Below are positions 34,899 to 41,862 of a stretch of DNA of 64,000 nucleotides, piece after piece. Position 1 is the first letter of the stretch. Every line of letters begins with the position of its first letter. Source of the DNA: Chryseobacterium gallinarum (GTDB taxonomy: Bacteria > Bacteroidota > Bacteroidia > Flavobacteriales > Weeksellaceae); NCBI RefSeq assembly GCF_001021975.1, contig NZ_CP009928.1, positions 1,798,001 through 1,862,000 of the forward strand, written 5' to 3'. A program made the position numbers and the translations under genes. The notes beneath the pieces are model-generated. The model was given only the letters and a program-made list of their open reading frames with translations. It was not told the origin of the DNA and did not search any database.

Positions 34899-35434
34899 AA
34901 AATATAATAATATTATTAAGTAGCATTTTTTTCATTCACCCATATGCACAAACAAGAAGACTAGCAAATGGTACGAAAGTACTCACTAAGAAATATAAAA
35001 ATATTGATAAATTTAATGAATTAGCATATAGAAATATAGACATTGATTATTTCTATAAACAAATTGACTACTATCTAAGTGATAAAAATTTTAATAAAAA
35101 AAGAGACTATGGAAGTAATGCTATTAGGAAAATTCAATTTTATAATAATGGACGCATTAGAATTCTAGGAATGGAAGACCCTGATCCAGAAAATGCGGGC
35201 ATGAGAGGGATTATATATCTAAAAGATAATCATATAAGAATTGATACTCAAGGAGCTTCTCAAGATGGAGATATTTTTAAAATAACTTTTAAGGTGAAAA
35301 TTGAAGGAGATAAAATTTATCTGTTAGAAATGCCTAATACATTATTATTTCAGCCTTCTGAATACAATTGTTATATATATCAAAAGGCAAAAAAAATTCC
35401 TGAAGACTGGAAGAAATACAAAGCAGATTGGTAA
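34892..35434 (+). CDS. exported immunity protein 3
   Basis: 180 residues. Signal peptide MVKNIIILLSSIFFIHPYAQ without a lipobox Cys, unlike protein 2. Mature part KIQFYNNGRIRILGMEDPDP, MRGIIYLKDNHIRID and the tail PEDWKKYKADW are homologous to protein 2. The start overlaps cassette 3 by ATGGTAA. Conserved framework with divergent loops is what one expects of immunity proteins tracking toxin variants. Confidence 0.72.
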   Translation: MVKNIIILLSSIFFIHPYAQTRRLANGTKVLTKKYKNIDKFNELAYRNIDIDYFYKQIDYYLSDKNFNKKRDYGSNAIRKIQFYNNGRIRILGMEDPDPENAGMRGIIYLKDNHIRIDTQGASQDGDIFKITFKVKIEGDKIYLLEMPNTLLFQPSEYNCYIYQKAKKIPEDWKKYKADW

Positions 35435-35448
35435 TTTTTCATCTGCAA

Positions 35449-35626
35449 AGGCTAGGGCTTTGGAGCCAACGTCAGTGCCACTTTCCAGGCCGGAGACTTT
35501 GCTGTATCGGCAGGTTTTGGGATCATGAATTACAGAGCTCATGCCGGAAGTGGAGAAAGCGGTTGGGAGTTTAGGAAAGTCTGCGATGGTTAGTTATAAC
35601 AGCAGAGACTTTGGAATTAGTTAGAA
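35449..35626 (+). pseudogene. decayed toxin cassette 4 (frameshifted remnant)
   Basis: Encodes GFGANVSATFQAGDFAVSAG, FGIMNYRAHAGSGESGWEFR, then an extra A (AGGAAAGTCT for AGGAAGTCT) shifts frame; after it SYNSRDFGIS matches cassette 2 and ends in a stop. An in-frame TAG lies just upstream. No immunity gene follows directly. Contains the fourth cassette repeat (35498-35582). Confidence 0.85.
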
Positions 35627-35738
35627 AAATTATAATCCGCTATTCTTCATAATTGGCAAGGCCACATGAACGAGTATAACGCTGTCTATAAGTGTACCAC
35701 TCATTTTATAGACCATATTCATAACTTAAAATAATAAC

Positions 35739-36236
35739 ATGATAAGAAAGATTATATCATTGCTTCTTTTGATGGGCTTTCAGCTTCATTTTTCTCAAGA
35801 CACTCTGAAGTCAGTTAATAACAAAGTTATTTTTCAGGAAATATATAAGAAGCCATTTGAAAAAGCAGGAAAGCAATACAAACTGAAAGATTATCGGCAG
35901 GTAATCACCAAAGAAGGAGCCCGAGCTTATGTCAGAAGAGCGAGAACCAACAAAACGATCGGGGAGGTCTTTGCCTTCAGCGGTGGATTTTGTATGGGCT
36001 ACGGATTATTTCAGTCATTAGCGGGATCAAAATATCCGGCAGATAATAACAAATCCAGGGGGTGGACGATGGTAGGGATTGGAGCAGGAATTGTAGGGAT
36101 CGGGTTGCCTTTTGCCCTTTCGGTTAACAAAAACCTGAGAAAAGCAGTGGATATAGAAAACGGAACGCCACCCCATACAGGACAACTAAATATGAACATT
36201 GGTACAAACGGTATTGGGCTGTCCTATAATTTTTAA
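35739..36236 (+). CDS. secreted or membrane protein of unknown function
   Basis: 165 residues. Signal peptide MIRKIISLLLLMGFQLHFSQ; a basic region (YKLKDYRQVITKEGARAYVRRARTNK), then two hydrophobic segments, IGEVFAFSGGFCMGYGLFQSLA and GWTMVGIGAGIVGIGLPFALSV, resembling a small inner- or outer-membrane hairpin, and a tail NIGTNGIGLSYNF ending in Phe like outer-membrane strands. Not homologous to the immunity proteins by eye. It has its own terminator downstream. Higher GC than the neighbouring immunity genes. Confidence 0.7.
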   Translation: MIRKIISLLLLMGFQLHFSQDTLKSVNNKVIFQEIYKKPFEKAGKQYKLKDYRQVITKEGARAYVRRARTNKTIGEVFAFSGGFCMGYGLFQSLAGSKYPADNNKSRGWTMVGIGAGIVGIGLPFALSVNKNLRKAVDIENGTPPHTGQLNMNIGTNGIGLSYNF

Positions 36237-36258
36237 CTGTAATACCTCCAAAGAAATA

Positions 36259-36307
36259 ACCTTCTCCCGAAAAACTGTTCCATTTTTTGGAGAAGGTCAT
36301 TTTTCTT
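36259..36307 (+). terminator. rho-independent terminator after the 35739-36236 gene
   Basis: ACCTTCTCC (36259-36267) pairs with GGAGAAGGT (36289-36297), followed by CATTTTTCTT. Confidence 0.75.
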
Positions 36308-36387
36308 AATTTTAGGAGGACTTACACCATATAACCCAGTACCCTACTTGCCACAAAAACAATAGGGTGAGGATATATATTTACATC

Positions 36388-36582
36388 ATGGTAATTAAAA
36401 GAATATTATTGCTTTTAGGTTGTATGGCTTGTGTTCAACAAAGTAAATTTCATGAAAAATGTGAGAATATTAGGCATATACCTGTTGCTCATGAGGCTTT
36501 TGACATAATTGATACTATATCTATTTATAAATTAGTAAAGAATTATGAATTATGGAATAAAAAGTCTTGGATTAGGCGATAG
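36388..36582 (+). pseudogene. truncated immunity-protein gene 4
   Basis: 64 residues starting MVIKRILLLLGCMACVQQSK, an immunity-type lipoprotein signal. Just before it the DNA reads TTTACATCATGGTAA, which is the end of a toxin cassette (codons for F-T-S-W-stop) with the standard 7-base overlap. Only the last few toxin codons remain and the immunity frame ends early at WIRR, where toxin sequence resumes. A deletion has fused two array members. Confidence 0.65.
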
Positions 36583-36837
36583 AGGAGATAGTTACCGCTC
36601 TGCTGCATTTAATAAGTATAGGTGATTTTTCTGCGGGTATTAATTTATTTACGGGATATAGAGGATTAGATAATCAAGAAGAGGAAAAAAAATCCATGAT
36701 CTTAAATTCAAGAGGAAACCGCATAAATCCAATTGTTAATGAGACCGATGGTTATGGTAGAAAATTCAAATATGGTTTTACTAATGAAAAGATAGAATTA
36801 AAGAATAATACGTTTGTAAAAAAAGTATTGAAGAAAT
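36541..36837 (+). pseudogene. decayed toxin cassette 5
   Basis: Frame one reads MNYGIKSLGLGDRGDSYRSA (compare IMNYG ... LGDNNDRFRTAA of the intact toxin). After a small indel, frame two reads ISIGDFSAGINLFTGYRGLD (compare IGIGDFSAGFNLFTGVR), continuing through YGRKFKYGFTNEKIELK to a stop. The C-terminal FTSW is missing. It overlaps the truncated immunity gene 4. A short frame at 36874-37056 may be further debris. Confidence 0.7.
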
Positions 36838-37154
36838 GATGAAATAAAAATAGTAAAAGGAGGAATTACAGGGATGACAATATCTGTTAAATGGAGGTCT
36901 GAGCAATTTAATAAATTCTATAGTTTTTCTGGGATGGAAATGAATGGTACCGGTTTTAGTGGAAATGGAATAGGAATAGGCTTTAGTACAGGAAGAATAA
37001 ATCAGGTTGATATAGAATTGGGATATTTTCTGATACAAGTTTTAAAAGGAAATTAATTTATATAGGTTTGCGTTCTGCTTTAATACAGGTTTGTCAATCA
37101 CAATATAGTGACTTTGTAACATCAGTCTGCTTTAATTACCCAGGAAAAAATTCA

Positions 37155-37186
37155 AAAAACATGACCGGAAAGAAATTTCCGGTCAT
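37155..37186 (-). terminator. rho-independent terminator of the universal stress protein gene
   Basis: ATGACCGGAA (37161-37170) and TTCCGGTCAT (37177-37186) form a strong stem; on the minus strand it is followed by GTTTTTTGAATTTTTT. It lies about 80 bases after the stop at 37266. Confidence 0.8.
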
Positions 37187-37265
37187 ATTAAACAAGATTA
37201 AGTGTAAAATTTAGCCTTTAAGGGCAAAAAAGGATAATTCAAATGTGTACAGATTTTTATTGATC

Positions 37266-38090
37266 TTAATCTATGTTTAATGGTATTGATAATAGTGGAA
37301 TTTTATTTTTGTGTGCCATTATAGCTGTTTTACTCCGGTGAAACAGAGATTCCACGAGATTGTATTTATAAGGAATCATCGTCAGCAAATCAGGATTGGC
37401 CAGCCTGATTTCTTCTTCAATAGCCTTTATCACTTCAAAAGACTGTATCATTTTAAAGCTGTATTTGATATCATCCAGGTCATATCCGGAATTCAGATCG
37501 ATATCGTGCATGACTTCAGTAAAATCTTCCAGACGTTCGCTTACATTAAATATTTCAATATCAGCGTTGAATTCATTGATGAAATTATAAATATCATTCA
37601 TCGCAGACCAGGTTATATTTTTATGAGTATCATAGGCAAACAGGATTTTGTGAATGCCTGTATATTCTATATGATCAGGGATAATTAAAGTGGGTTTTTC
37701 AATACGATGAATCGTCTGGCCTACAAGAGTTCCCAAAAGTTTTTGCTCAATCGTTTTTTGAGTCATTCCCATGACAATAAAATCTCCGTTATGGGTATGT
37801 ATGGCATTCTGAAGTTCTTCAATGAAATTACCTGAAGCCAGGTGATGATTAACCGGGATCCGGTACAGGTCACTCAATTCAGCGGCTTTATCAGCAATTT
37901 TTTTTTGATTCTTAAGCGTTTGTGCATAGAAAAATTCTGCAGAGGCCTGGGCATTCAGGGCATGTATGGACACACTCTGCAGAGTAAAGAGTATGAGTGT
38001 ATATTCGTTTTCTTTAGCCATTGAAGCAGCATAATGAGTGGCATTTTCTGCTTCCTGGGAAAAATCTGTACAGACAATTATTGTTTTCAT
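37266..38090 (-). CDS. universal stress protein (tandem USP domains)
   Basis: 274 residues from the Met at 38090; the longer open frame upstream is unlikely. The N-terminal domain starts MKTIIVCTDFSQEAENATHYAASMAKENEYTLILFTL and includes VMGMTQKTIEQKLLGTLVGQTIHRIEKPTLIIPD, close to the G-2x-G-9x-G(S/T) ATP loop but lacking the full motif. The second half repeats the fold (KILFAYDTHKNITWSAMNDI ... IMAHKNKIPLLSIP). Divergent from the histidine kinase gene; shared regulation by the LytTR regulator is possible since related motifs lie between them. Confidence 0.88.
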   Translation of the reverse strand: MKTIIVCTDFSQEAENATHYAASMAKENEYTLILFTLQSVSIHALNAQASAEFFYAQTLKNQKKIADKAAELSDLYRIPVNHHLASGNFIEELQNAIHTHNGDFIVMGMTQKTIEQKLLGTLVGQTIHRIEKPTLIIPDHIEYTGIHKILFAYDTHKNITWSAMNDIYNFINEFNADIEIFNVSERLEDFTEVMHDIDLNSGYDLDDIKYSFKMIQSFEVIKAIEEEIRLANPDLLTMIPYKYNLVESLFHRSKTAIMAHKNKIPLLSIPLNID

Positions 38091-38189
38091 TTGTACCCAA
38101 TTTGAATACGGCAAAATTATTATAGAAAAGAGCCGGATATATAAAAAATAAAGTGATATTGCATAAAACGATGTTGAAATGTCTTTTTC

Positions 38190-38242
38190 AGGTGATGAAA
38201 CGTCACCTTTCATCTTATGCCATTTATTTAACGTTTCACATC
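38190..38242. promoter_or_regulatory. candidate LytTR-type motifs between USP and kinase genes
   Basis: AGGTGA (38190-38195) and TCACCT (38203-38208) frame an inverted repeat containing GAAACG. ACGTCACCTTTC (from 38200) and ACGTTTCACATC (from 38231) are related direct motifs 31 bases apart. They resemble the perfect repeats at 40615 and 40636, suggesting autoregulation. Confidence 0.4.
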
Positions 38243-38321
38243 CTGTTTTGGCGGTCTCATATAAAATAGACGCTACCCATCTAAAATCTATTTCTATATT
38301 TACATTCATAAAGTTCCTTAT

Positions 38322-39440
38322 ATGAGTCGGATTTCTAACATTAGAAAAAATATAATCCGGGGTAAGAAAATTCTTTCTGCGATGAAAAGAAGATTGGTGA
38401 TATGGACGGTAGCCATTCTCACTTTCTGTATTTTTTCTTATCTTATGGATCCCTTTGACCCCGTTTGGGCGGGATATCTGGAATCACCTTTGAAAATGAT
38501 CGCAGAAGACCTCTTGTGGGTATTTTTTTTCTCAGTAATCATTTCAGAAGTCAGCATATTCATAGATAGTATTCTGAACAGGCTGCTTCCCTGGAAGAAC
38601 AGGACGGTGAAGAGATTGCTGATCCAATGTATTCTGCAGATCGTAGGGAGTATCCTTATCGTGATTATTGTTAATTTCATCATTGACAGTACTTCTGAAA
38701 GTCTTCCTGATATGGACTCCCGGAAGGAATATACATTATTGGGACAATGGGTAGCAACCAATATTATTATTTCTTTAATTATCAGTGCTTTCAATACAGT
38801 GGATTATTTATTGGCCAACTGGAAAGAAACGGCTATAGAAGCTGCTCAGCATAAATTAAGAGCTTCCAAACATAAACAGGCCGCTATGGCCGCAGAGCTG
38901 CAGGCACTTAAATTGCAGATTGATCCTCATTTTATTTTTAATAACCTGAGCGTATTGTCGGAACTTATTTTAGAAGACCAGCAGCTTGGTTATGAATACT
39001 CTGAAAAATTTGCAAAAGTATACCGGTACCTGCTTGTGAATTCCAGAAAAGACATTATTGCCGTAGAAGAAGAACTTAAATTTTTAGACTCCTATATTTT
39101 TTTGATTGAAAAAAGAATAGGGGATGGGGTGATATTTAAAATTAATATTCAGGATGAATACCGGTCTATGTATACCCTTCCGCTTTCTTTACAGCTATTG
39201 GTTGAAAATGCAATCAAACACAACCAGACTTCCAGAACCAATCCTTTGGAAATTCATGTATATACCCTTCCTACGGGAGAACTGGTGGTTGCCAATACCT
39301 TTTTGCCACTGATTAATAAGCCGGATTCCTCAGGAGTAGGGTTGACGAATGTCATCGCAAGATATGATATATTAGGCTATACAAAACCTGTCATAGAAAA
39401 AACTGAAGATAAATTTATCGTAAAACTCCCATTGATATGA
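38322..39440 (+). CDS. LytS/YehU-type sensor histidine kinase
   Basis: 372 residues (alternative Met at 38382). Four membrane helices in the first ~160 residues (LVIWTVAILTFCIFSYLM, LLWVFFFSVIISEVSIFI, ILQIVGSILIVIIVNFII, TNIIISLIISAFNTVDYLL), a coiled segment, then the His_kinase domain with the phospho-acceptor in LKLQIDPHFIFNNLSVLSELI and the ATP-binding N-box VENAIKHN. No extracytoplasmic sensor domain, so it probably senses within the membrane. Its last four bases overlap the response regulator start (ATGA). Confidence 0.93.
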   Translation: MSRISNIRKNIIRGKKILSAMKRRLVIWTVAILTFCIFSYLMDPFDPVWAGYLESPLKMIAEDLLWVFFFSVIISEVSIFIDSILNRLLPWKNRTVKRLLIQCILQIVGSILIVIIVNFIIDSTSESLPDMDSRKEYTLLGQWVATNIIISLIISAFNTVDYLLANWKETAIEAAQHKLRASKHKQAAMAAELQALKLQIDPHFIFNNLSVLSELILEDQQLGYEYSEKFAKVYRYLLVNSRKDIIAVEEELKFLDSYIFLIEKRIGDGVIFKINIQDEYRSMYTLPLSLQLLVENAIKHNQTSRTNPLEIHVYTLPTGELVVANTFLPLINKPDSSGVGLTNVIARYDILGYTKPVIEKTEDKFIVKLPLI

Positions 39441-40201
39441 AGCTGAACAAAATTTTAATAATTGAAGATGAAAAACCGAATGCAGACCGCTTAAAAAGAC
39501 TTCTTCTAAAGTTAAGACCCCATGTAGAAATCTTATCAGTAGAAGATTCCATCATTTCTGCAGTGCACTGGCTTGAAAATAATGCTGCTCCGGATATGAT
39601 TATGATGGATGTACGCCTGGCAGACGGATTGAGCTTTGAAATATTTAATAAATTTGAGATCAGAAGCCCTGTGATTTTTACGACAGCTTATGATGAATAT
39701 GCGGTTCAGGCATTCAAATACAACAGTATAGACTACTTGCTGAAACCAATAGAAGAGGAAGAACTTGAGATCGCATTAAGACGCTATGAAACCTTCATAG
39801 AAACGGTCCCTTTTGTAGGAACGGCGATAGAAGGACTCCTTAATTATATCCAGCCTAAAGATTATAGAAAACGATTCCTGATTGCTCATCGGGACGGTTA
39901 CAAAACCGTTTCAACCGAAGATATCCTGTATTTTTATACAGAACTGGGAATCAGTAAAGCCATGCTGAATACCGGAACCGTTGAAAATGTTCCCCAAACC
40001 CTGGAAGAGCTTGAGAAACAACTGGATCCCAAATTTTTTTTCCGGGCAAACAGGCAGTTCATTATTCATATTGATTCTGTAAAGCAGATTTTTAATCATT
40101 TTAATGGGAAGCTTAAGCTGGAACTGAGGAAACAACCTGATGTGGAAGTAATTGTAAGCCGCGAGAAGGCATCTGTTTTCAAATCCTGGATGGATTATTA
40201 G
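39437..40201 (+). CDS. LytTR-family response regulator
   Basis: 254 residues. REC domain with acidic pocket (IIEDEKPNADRL), phospho-acceptor Asp in DMIMMDVRLADGLSFEIF, T/K switch residues in VIFTTAYDEYAVQAFKYNSIDYLLKPIEEEE. C-terminal LytTR DNA-binding domain ~150-254 (YKTVSTEDILYFYTELGISK, FFRANRQFIIHIDSVKQIF, KLKLELRKQPDVEVIVSREKASVFKSWM). Partner of the upstream kinase. The likely target is the efflux operon that starts 512 bases downstream and carries LytTR-like direct repeats. Confidence 0.94.
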   Translation: MKLNKILIIEDEKPNADRLKRLLLKLRPHVEILSVEDSIISAVHWLENNAAPDMIMMDVRLADGLSFEIFNKFEIRSPVIFTTAYDEYAVQAFKYNSIDYLLKPIEEEELEIALRRYETFIETVPFVGTAIEGLLNYIQPKDYRKRFLIAHRDGYKTVSTEDILYFYTELGISKAMLNTGTVENVPQTLEELEKQLDPKFFFRANRQFIIHIDSVKQIFNHFNGKLKLELRKQPDVEVIVSREKASVFKSWMDY

Positions 40202-40202
40202 T

Positions 40203-40367
40203 TAATTTTAACCACAGATGACACAGATATGCACAGATGTTTGCGGATAATTTTTGTTTATGGATAAGCAGATACGCAGATTTACAAAAATCTATGATCT
40301 AGCTTATATGAACATCTCAACGCAACGCTTTTAACTTCAAAAACTGAAGTGTTTAAAAACTTTGGTT
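40203..40367. repeat. intergenic repeat R1, copy C
   Basis: Starts TTTTAACCACAGATGACACA and runs through AAAACTGAAGTGTTTAAAAA to CTTTGGTT. In the same orientation as copies A/B and in tandem with copy D. Confidence 0.75.
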
Positions 40368-40368
40368 T

Positions 40369-40550
40369 ATTTTAACCACAGATGACACGGATATGCGCAG
40401 ATGATTGCGTGTAATTTTTGTTTATGTATAAGCAGACGGAGATTTACGACGAAAATCTATGATTTTTAAAACTTATGTGAACTTCTTAGCGCTATACTTT
40501 TTAACTTTAAAAACTATGGTGTTCAAAAACTTTGTGCTTTTGCGGTTTAA
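40369..40550. repeat. intergenic repeat R1, copy D (tandem with copy C)
   Basis: Starts TTTTAACCACAGATGACACG and shares AACTTCTTAGCGCTATACTT and GTGTTCAAAAACTTTGTG with the other copies. C and D occupy most of the gap before the efflux promoter. Confidence 0.78.
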
Positions 40551-40614
40551 TGAAAGAGCTTACTTATAGGCTAAATCGCCTGAATAGCTACTTTTCCCTT
40601 CATTTTTGGTATCA

Positions 40615-40648
40615 TACGTTTCACCTGCGATTAATTACGTTTCACCTG
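40615..40648 (+). promoter_or_regulatory. direct-repeat operator, candidate LytTR binding site of the efflux operon
   Basis: TACGTTTCACCTG occurs perfectly twice (40615-40627 and 40636-40648), start-to-start 21 bases, i.e. two helical turns, the arrangement LytTR regulators bind as dimers. It ends 65 bases before the adaptor ATG at 40714. Confidence 0.7.
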
Positions 40649-40713
40649 ATTTCTGCATCAGTATCCTTATGAGATGAACTTATTTTGCTCCTGTAAAATT
40701 TAAATCAAATGTT

Positions 40714-41832
40714 ATGAATTACAGAAAAGGATATTGGGCTCTTCCCCTTATCACTGCAACAATATTGTATTCTTGTGGTTCGGGAAATGCTCAGGAAAAT
40801 TCCCAACAAATGCCGGCCCTGCCTACAGATTTTATTCAGGTAAAATCAGGAGATGAAGATGTTTCTACCGGATATCCGGGGAGTATAGAAGGGCAGGATA
40901 ATGTAGAAATAAAAGCTCAGGTTACCGGGTATCTTGAAGCGGTATATATCAAAGAGGGACAATACGTTAATAAAGGACAGACATTGTTCAGGATTAATCC
41001 ATCAGTGTACAATGAGCAGGTTAATACAAATCAGGCGGCCTTAAAAGCGGCCCTGGCAGCACAGGAAACAGCAAGGCTGGAAGTTGAAAAGTTAAAACCG
41101 CTTGTAGAGGGAAAAGTAGTTTCCGATATGCAGCTGAAAACAGCACAGGCTAACCTTAAAGCTGCTTCAGCACAGGTAGCTCAGGCACAGTCTTCATTAG
41201 GATCTTCAAAGATCAATGCTGGTTTTACTTACATCAAAGCACCTGTAAGCGGGTATATCGGAAGAATTCCCAACAGGATAGGGAATCTTATCAGCCCTTC
41301 CGATGCGTCACCTTTGACAACACTTTCGAACATCAATACAGTGAATGTTTATTTCTCCATGAATGAAGCCGATTTCATAGCCCATAGCAGAGCTGCAGCA
41401 TCAGGAAATAATACGGGAAATGTAGATCTTATTCTGGCAGATGGCTCCATGTATTCTTTGAAAGGAAGACTGGAAGCCGCCAGTGGAAATTTCGACAGAA
41501 CTACCGGAAGTATACAGATGAAAGCTGTGTTTCAGAATCCGGATAAATTGTTGAGAGCCGGAGGTACAGCGAGAGTAATGATTCACAATGCGTTGGACGG
41601 TGTTGTTAAGCTCCCGAAAACTTCAGTGAAAGATATTCAGGATAAATACTTTGTATATAAACTGGAGGGAAAGGATAAAGTGAAGATGACCCAGATTAAA
41701 GTTTCGGGAAGTACCACACAGGATTACTTTATAAAAGAAGGAGTGAATGCAGGGGACAAGATCGCAATTAACAGAATTGATGCCCTTACCGATGGGGCAC
41801 AGGTTGTCGCTAAAGTGGTTCCTTCAAAATAA
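40714..41832 (+). CDS. RND efflux periplasmic adaptor (membrane fusion) lipoprotein
   Basis: 372 residues. Signal with lipobox ATILYSCGSGNAQ, then the MFP core: DVSTGYPGSIEGQDNVEIKAQVTGYLEAVYIKEGQYVNKGQTLFRI (lipoyl half), an alpha hairpin ~85-160 (QAALKAALAAQETARLEVEKLKP ... QAQSSLG), the second lipoyl half TYIKAPVSGYIGRIPNRIGNLISP and beta-barrel/membrane-proximal domains. It bridges the permease and the outer-membrane channel encoded next. First gene of the operon under the direct-repeat operator. Substrate unknown. Confidence 0.94.
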   Translation: MNYRKGYWALPLITATILYSCGSGNAQENSQQMPALPTDFIQVKSGDEDVSTGYPGSIEGQDNVEIKAQVTGYLEAVYIKEGQYVNKGQTLFRINPSVYNEQVNTNQAALKAALAAQETARLEVEKLKPLVEGKVVSDMQLKTAQANLKAASAQVAQAQSSLGSSKINAGFTYIKAPVSGYIGRIPNRIGNLISPSDASPLTTLSNINTVNVYFSMNEADFIAHSRAAASGNNTGNVDLILADGSMYSLKGRLEAASGNFDRTTGSIQMKAVFQNPDKLLRAGGTARVMIHNALDGVVKLPKTSVKDIQDKYFVYKLEGKDKVKMTQIKVSGSTTQDYFIKEGVNAGDKIAINRIDALTDGAQVVAKVVPSK

Positions 41833-41862
41833 TTTTTATAACCATTCTTAGATTATTCGAAA

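Noticed and set aside
36874..37056. 60-residue plus-strand frame after the decayed cassette
   Set aside because: Gly-rich and possibly toxin-like debris, but no start context, partner or clear homology; not called as a gene.
38091..38309. N-terminal extension of the universal stress protein
   Set aside because: The added 73 residues are not family-like and cover the divergent promoter region; USP proteins begin at MKTIIVCTDF.
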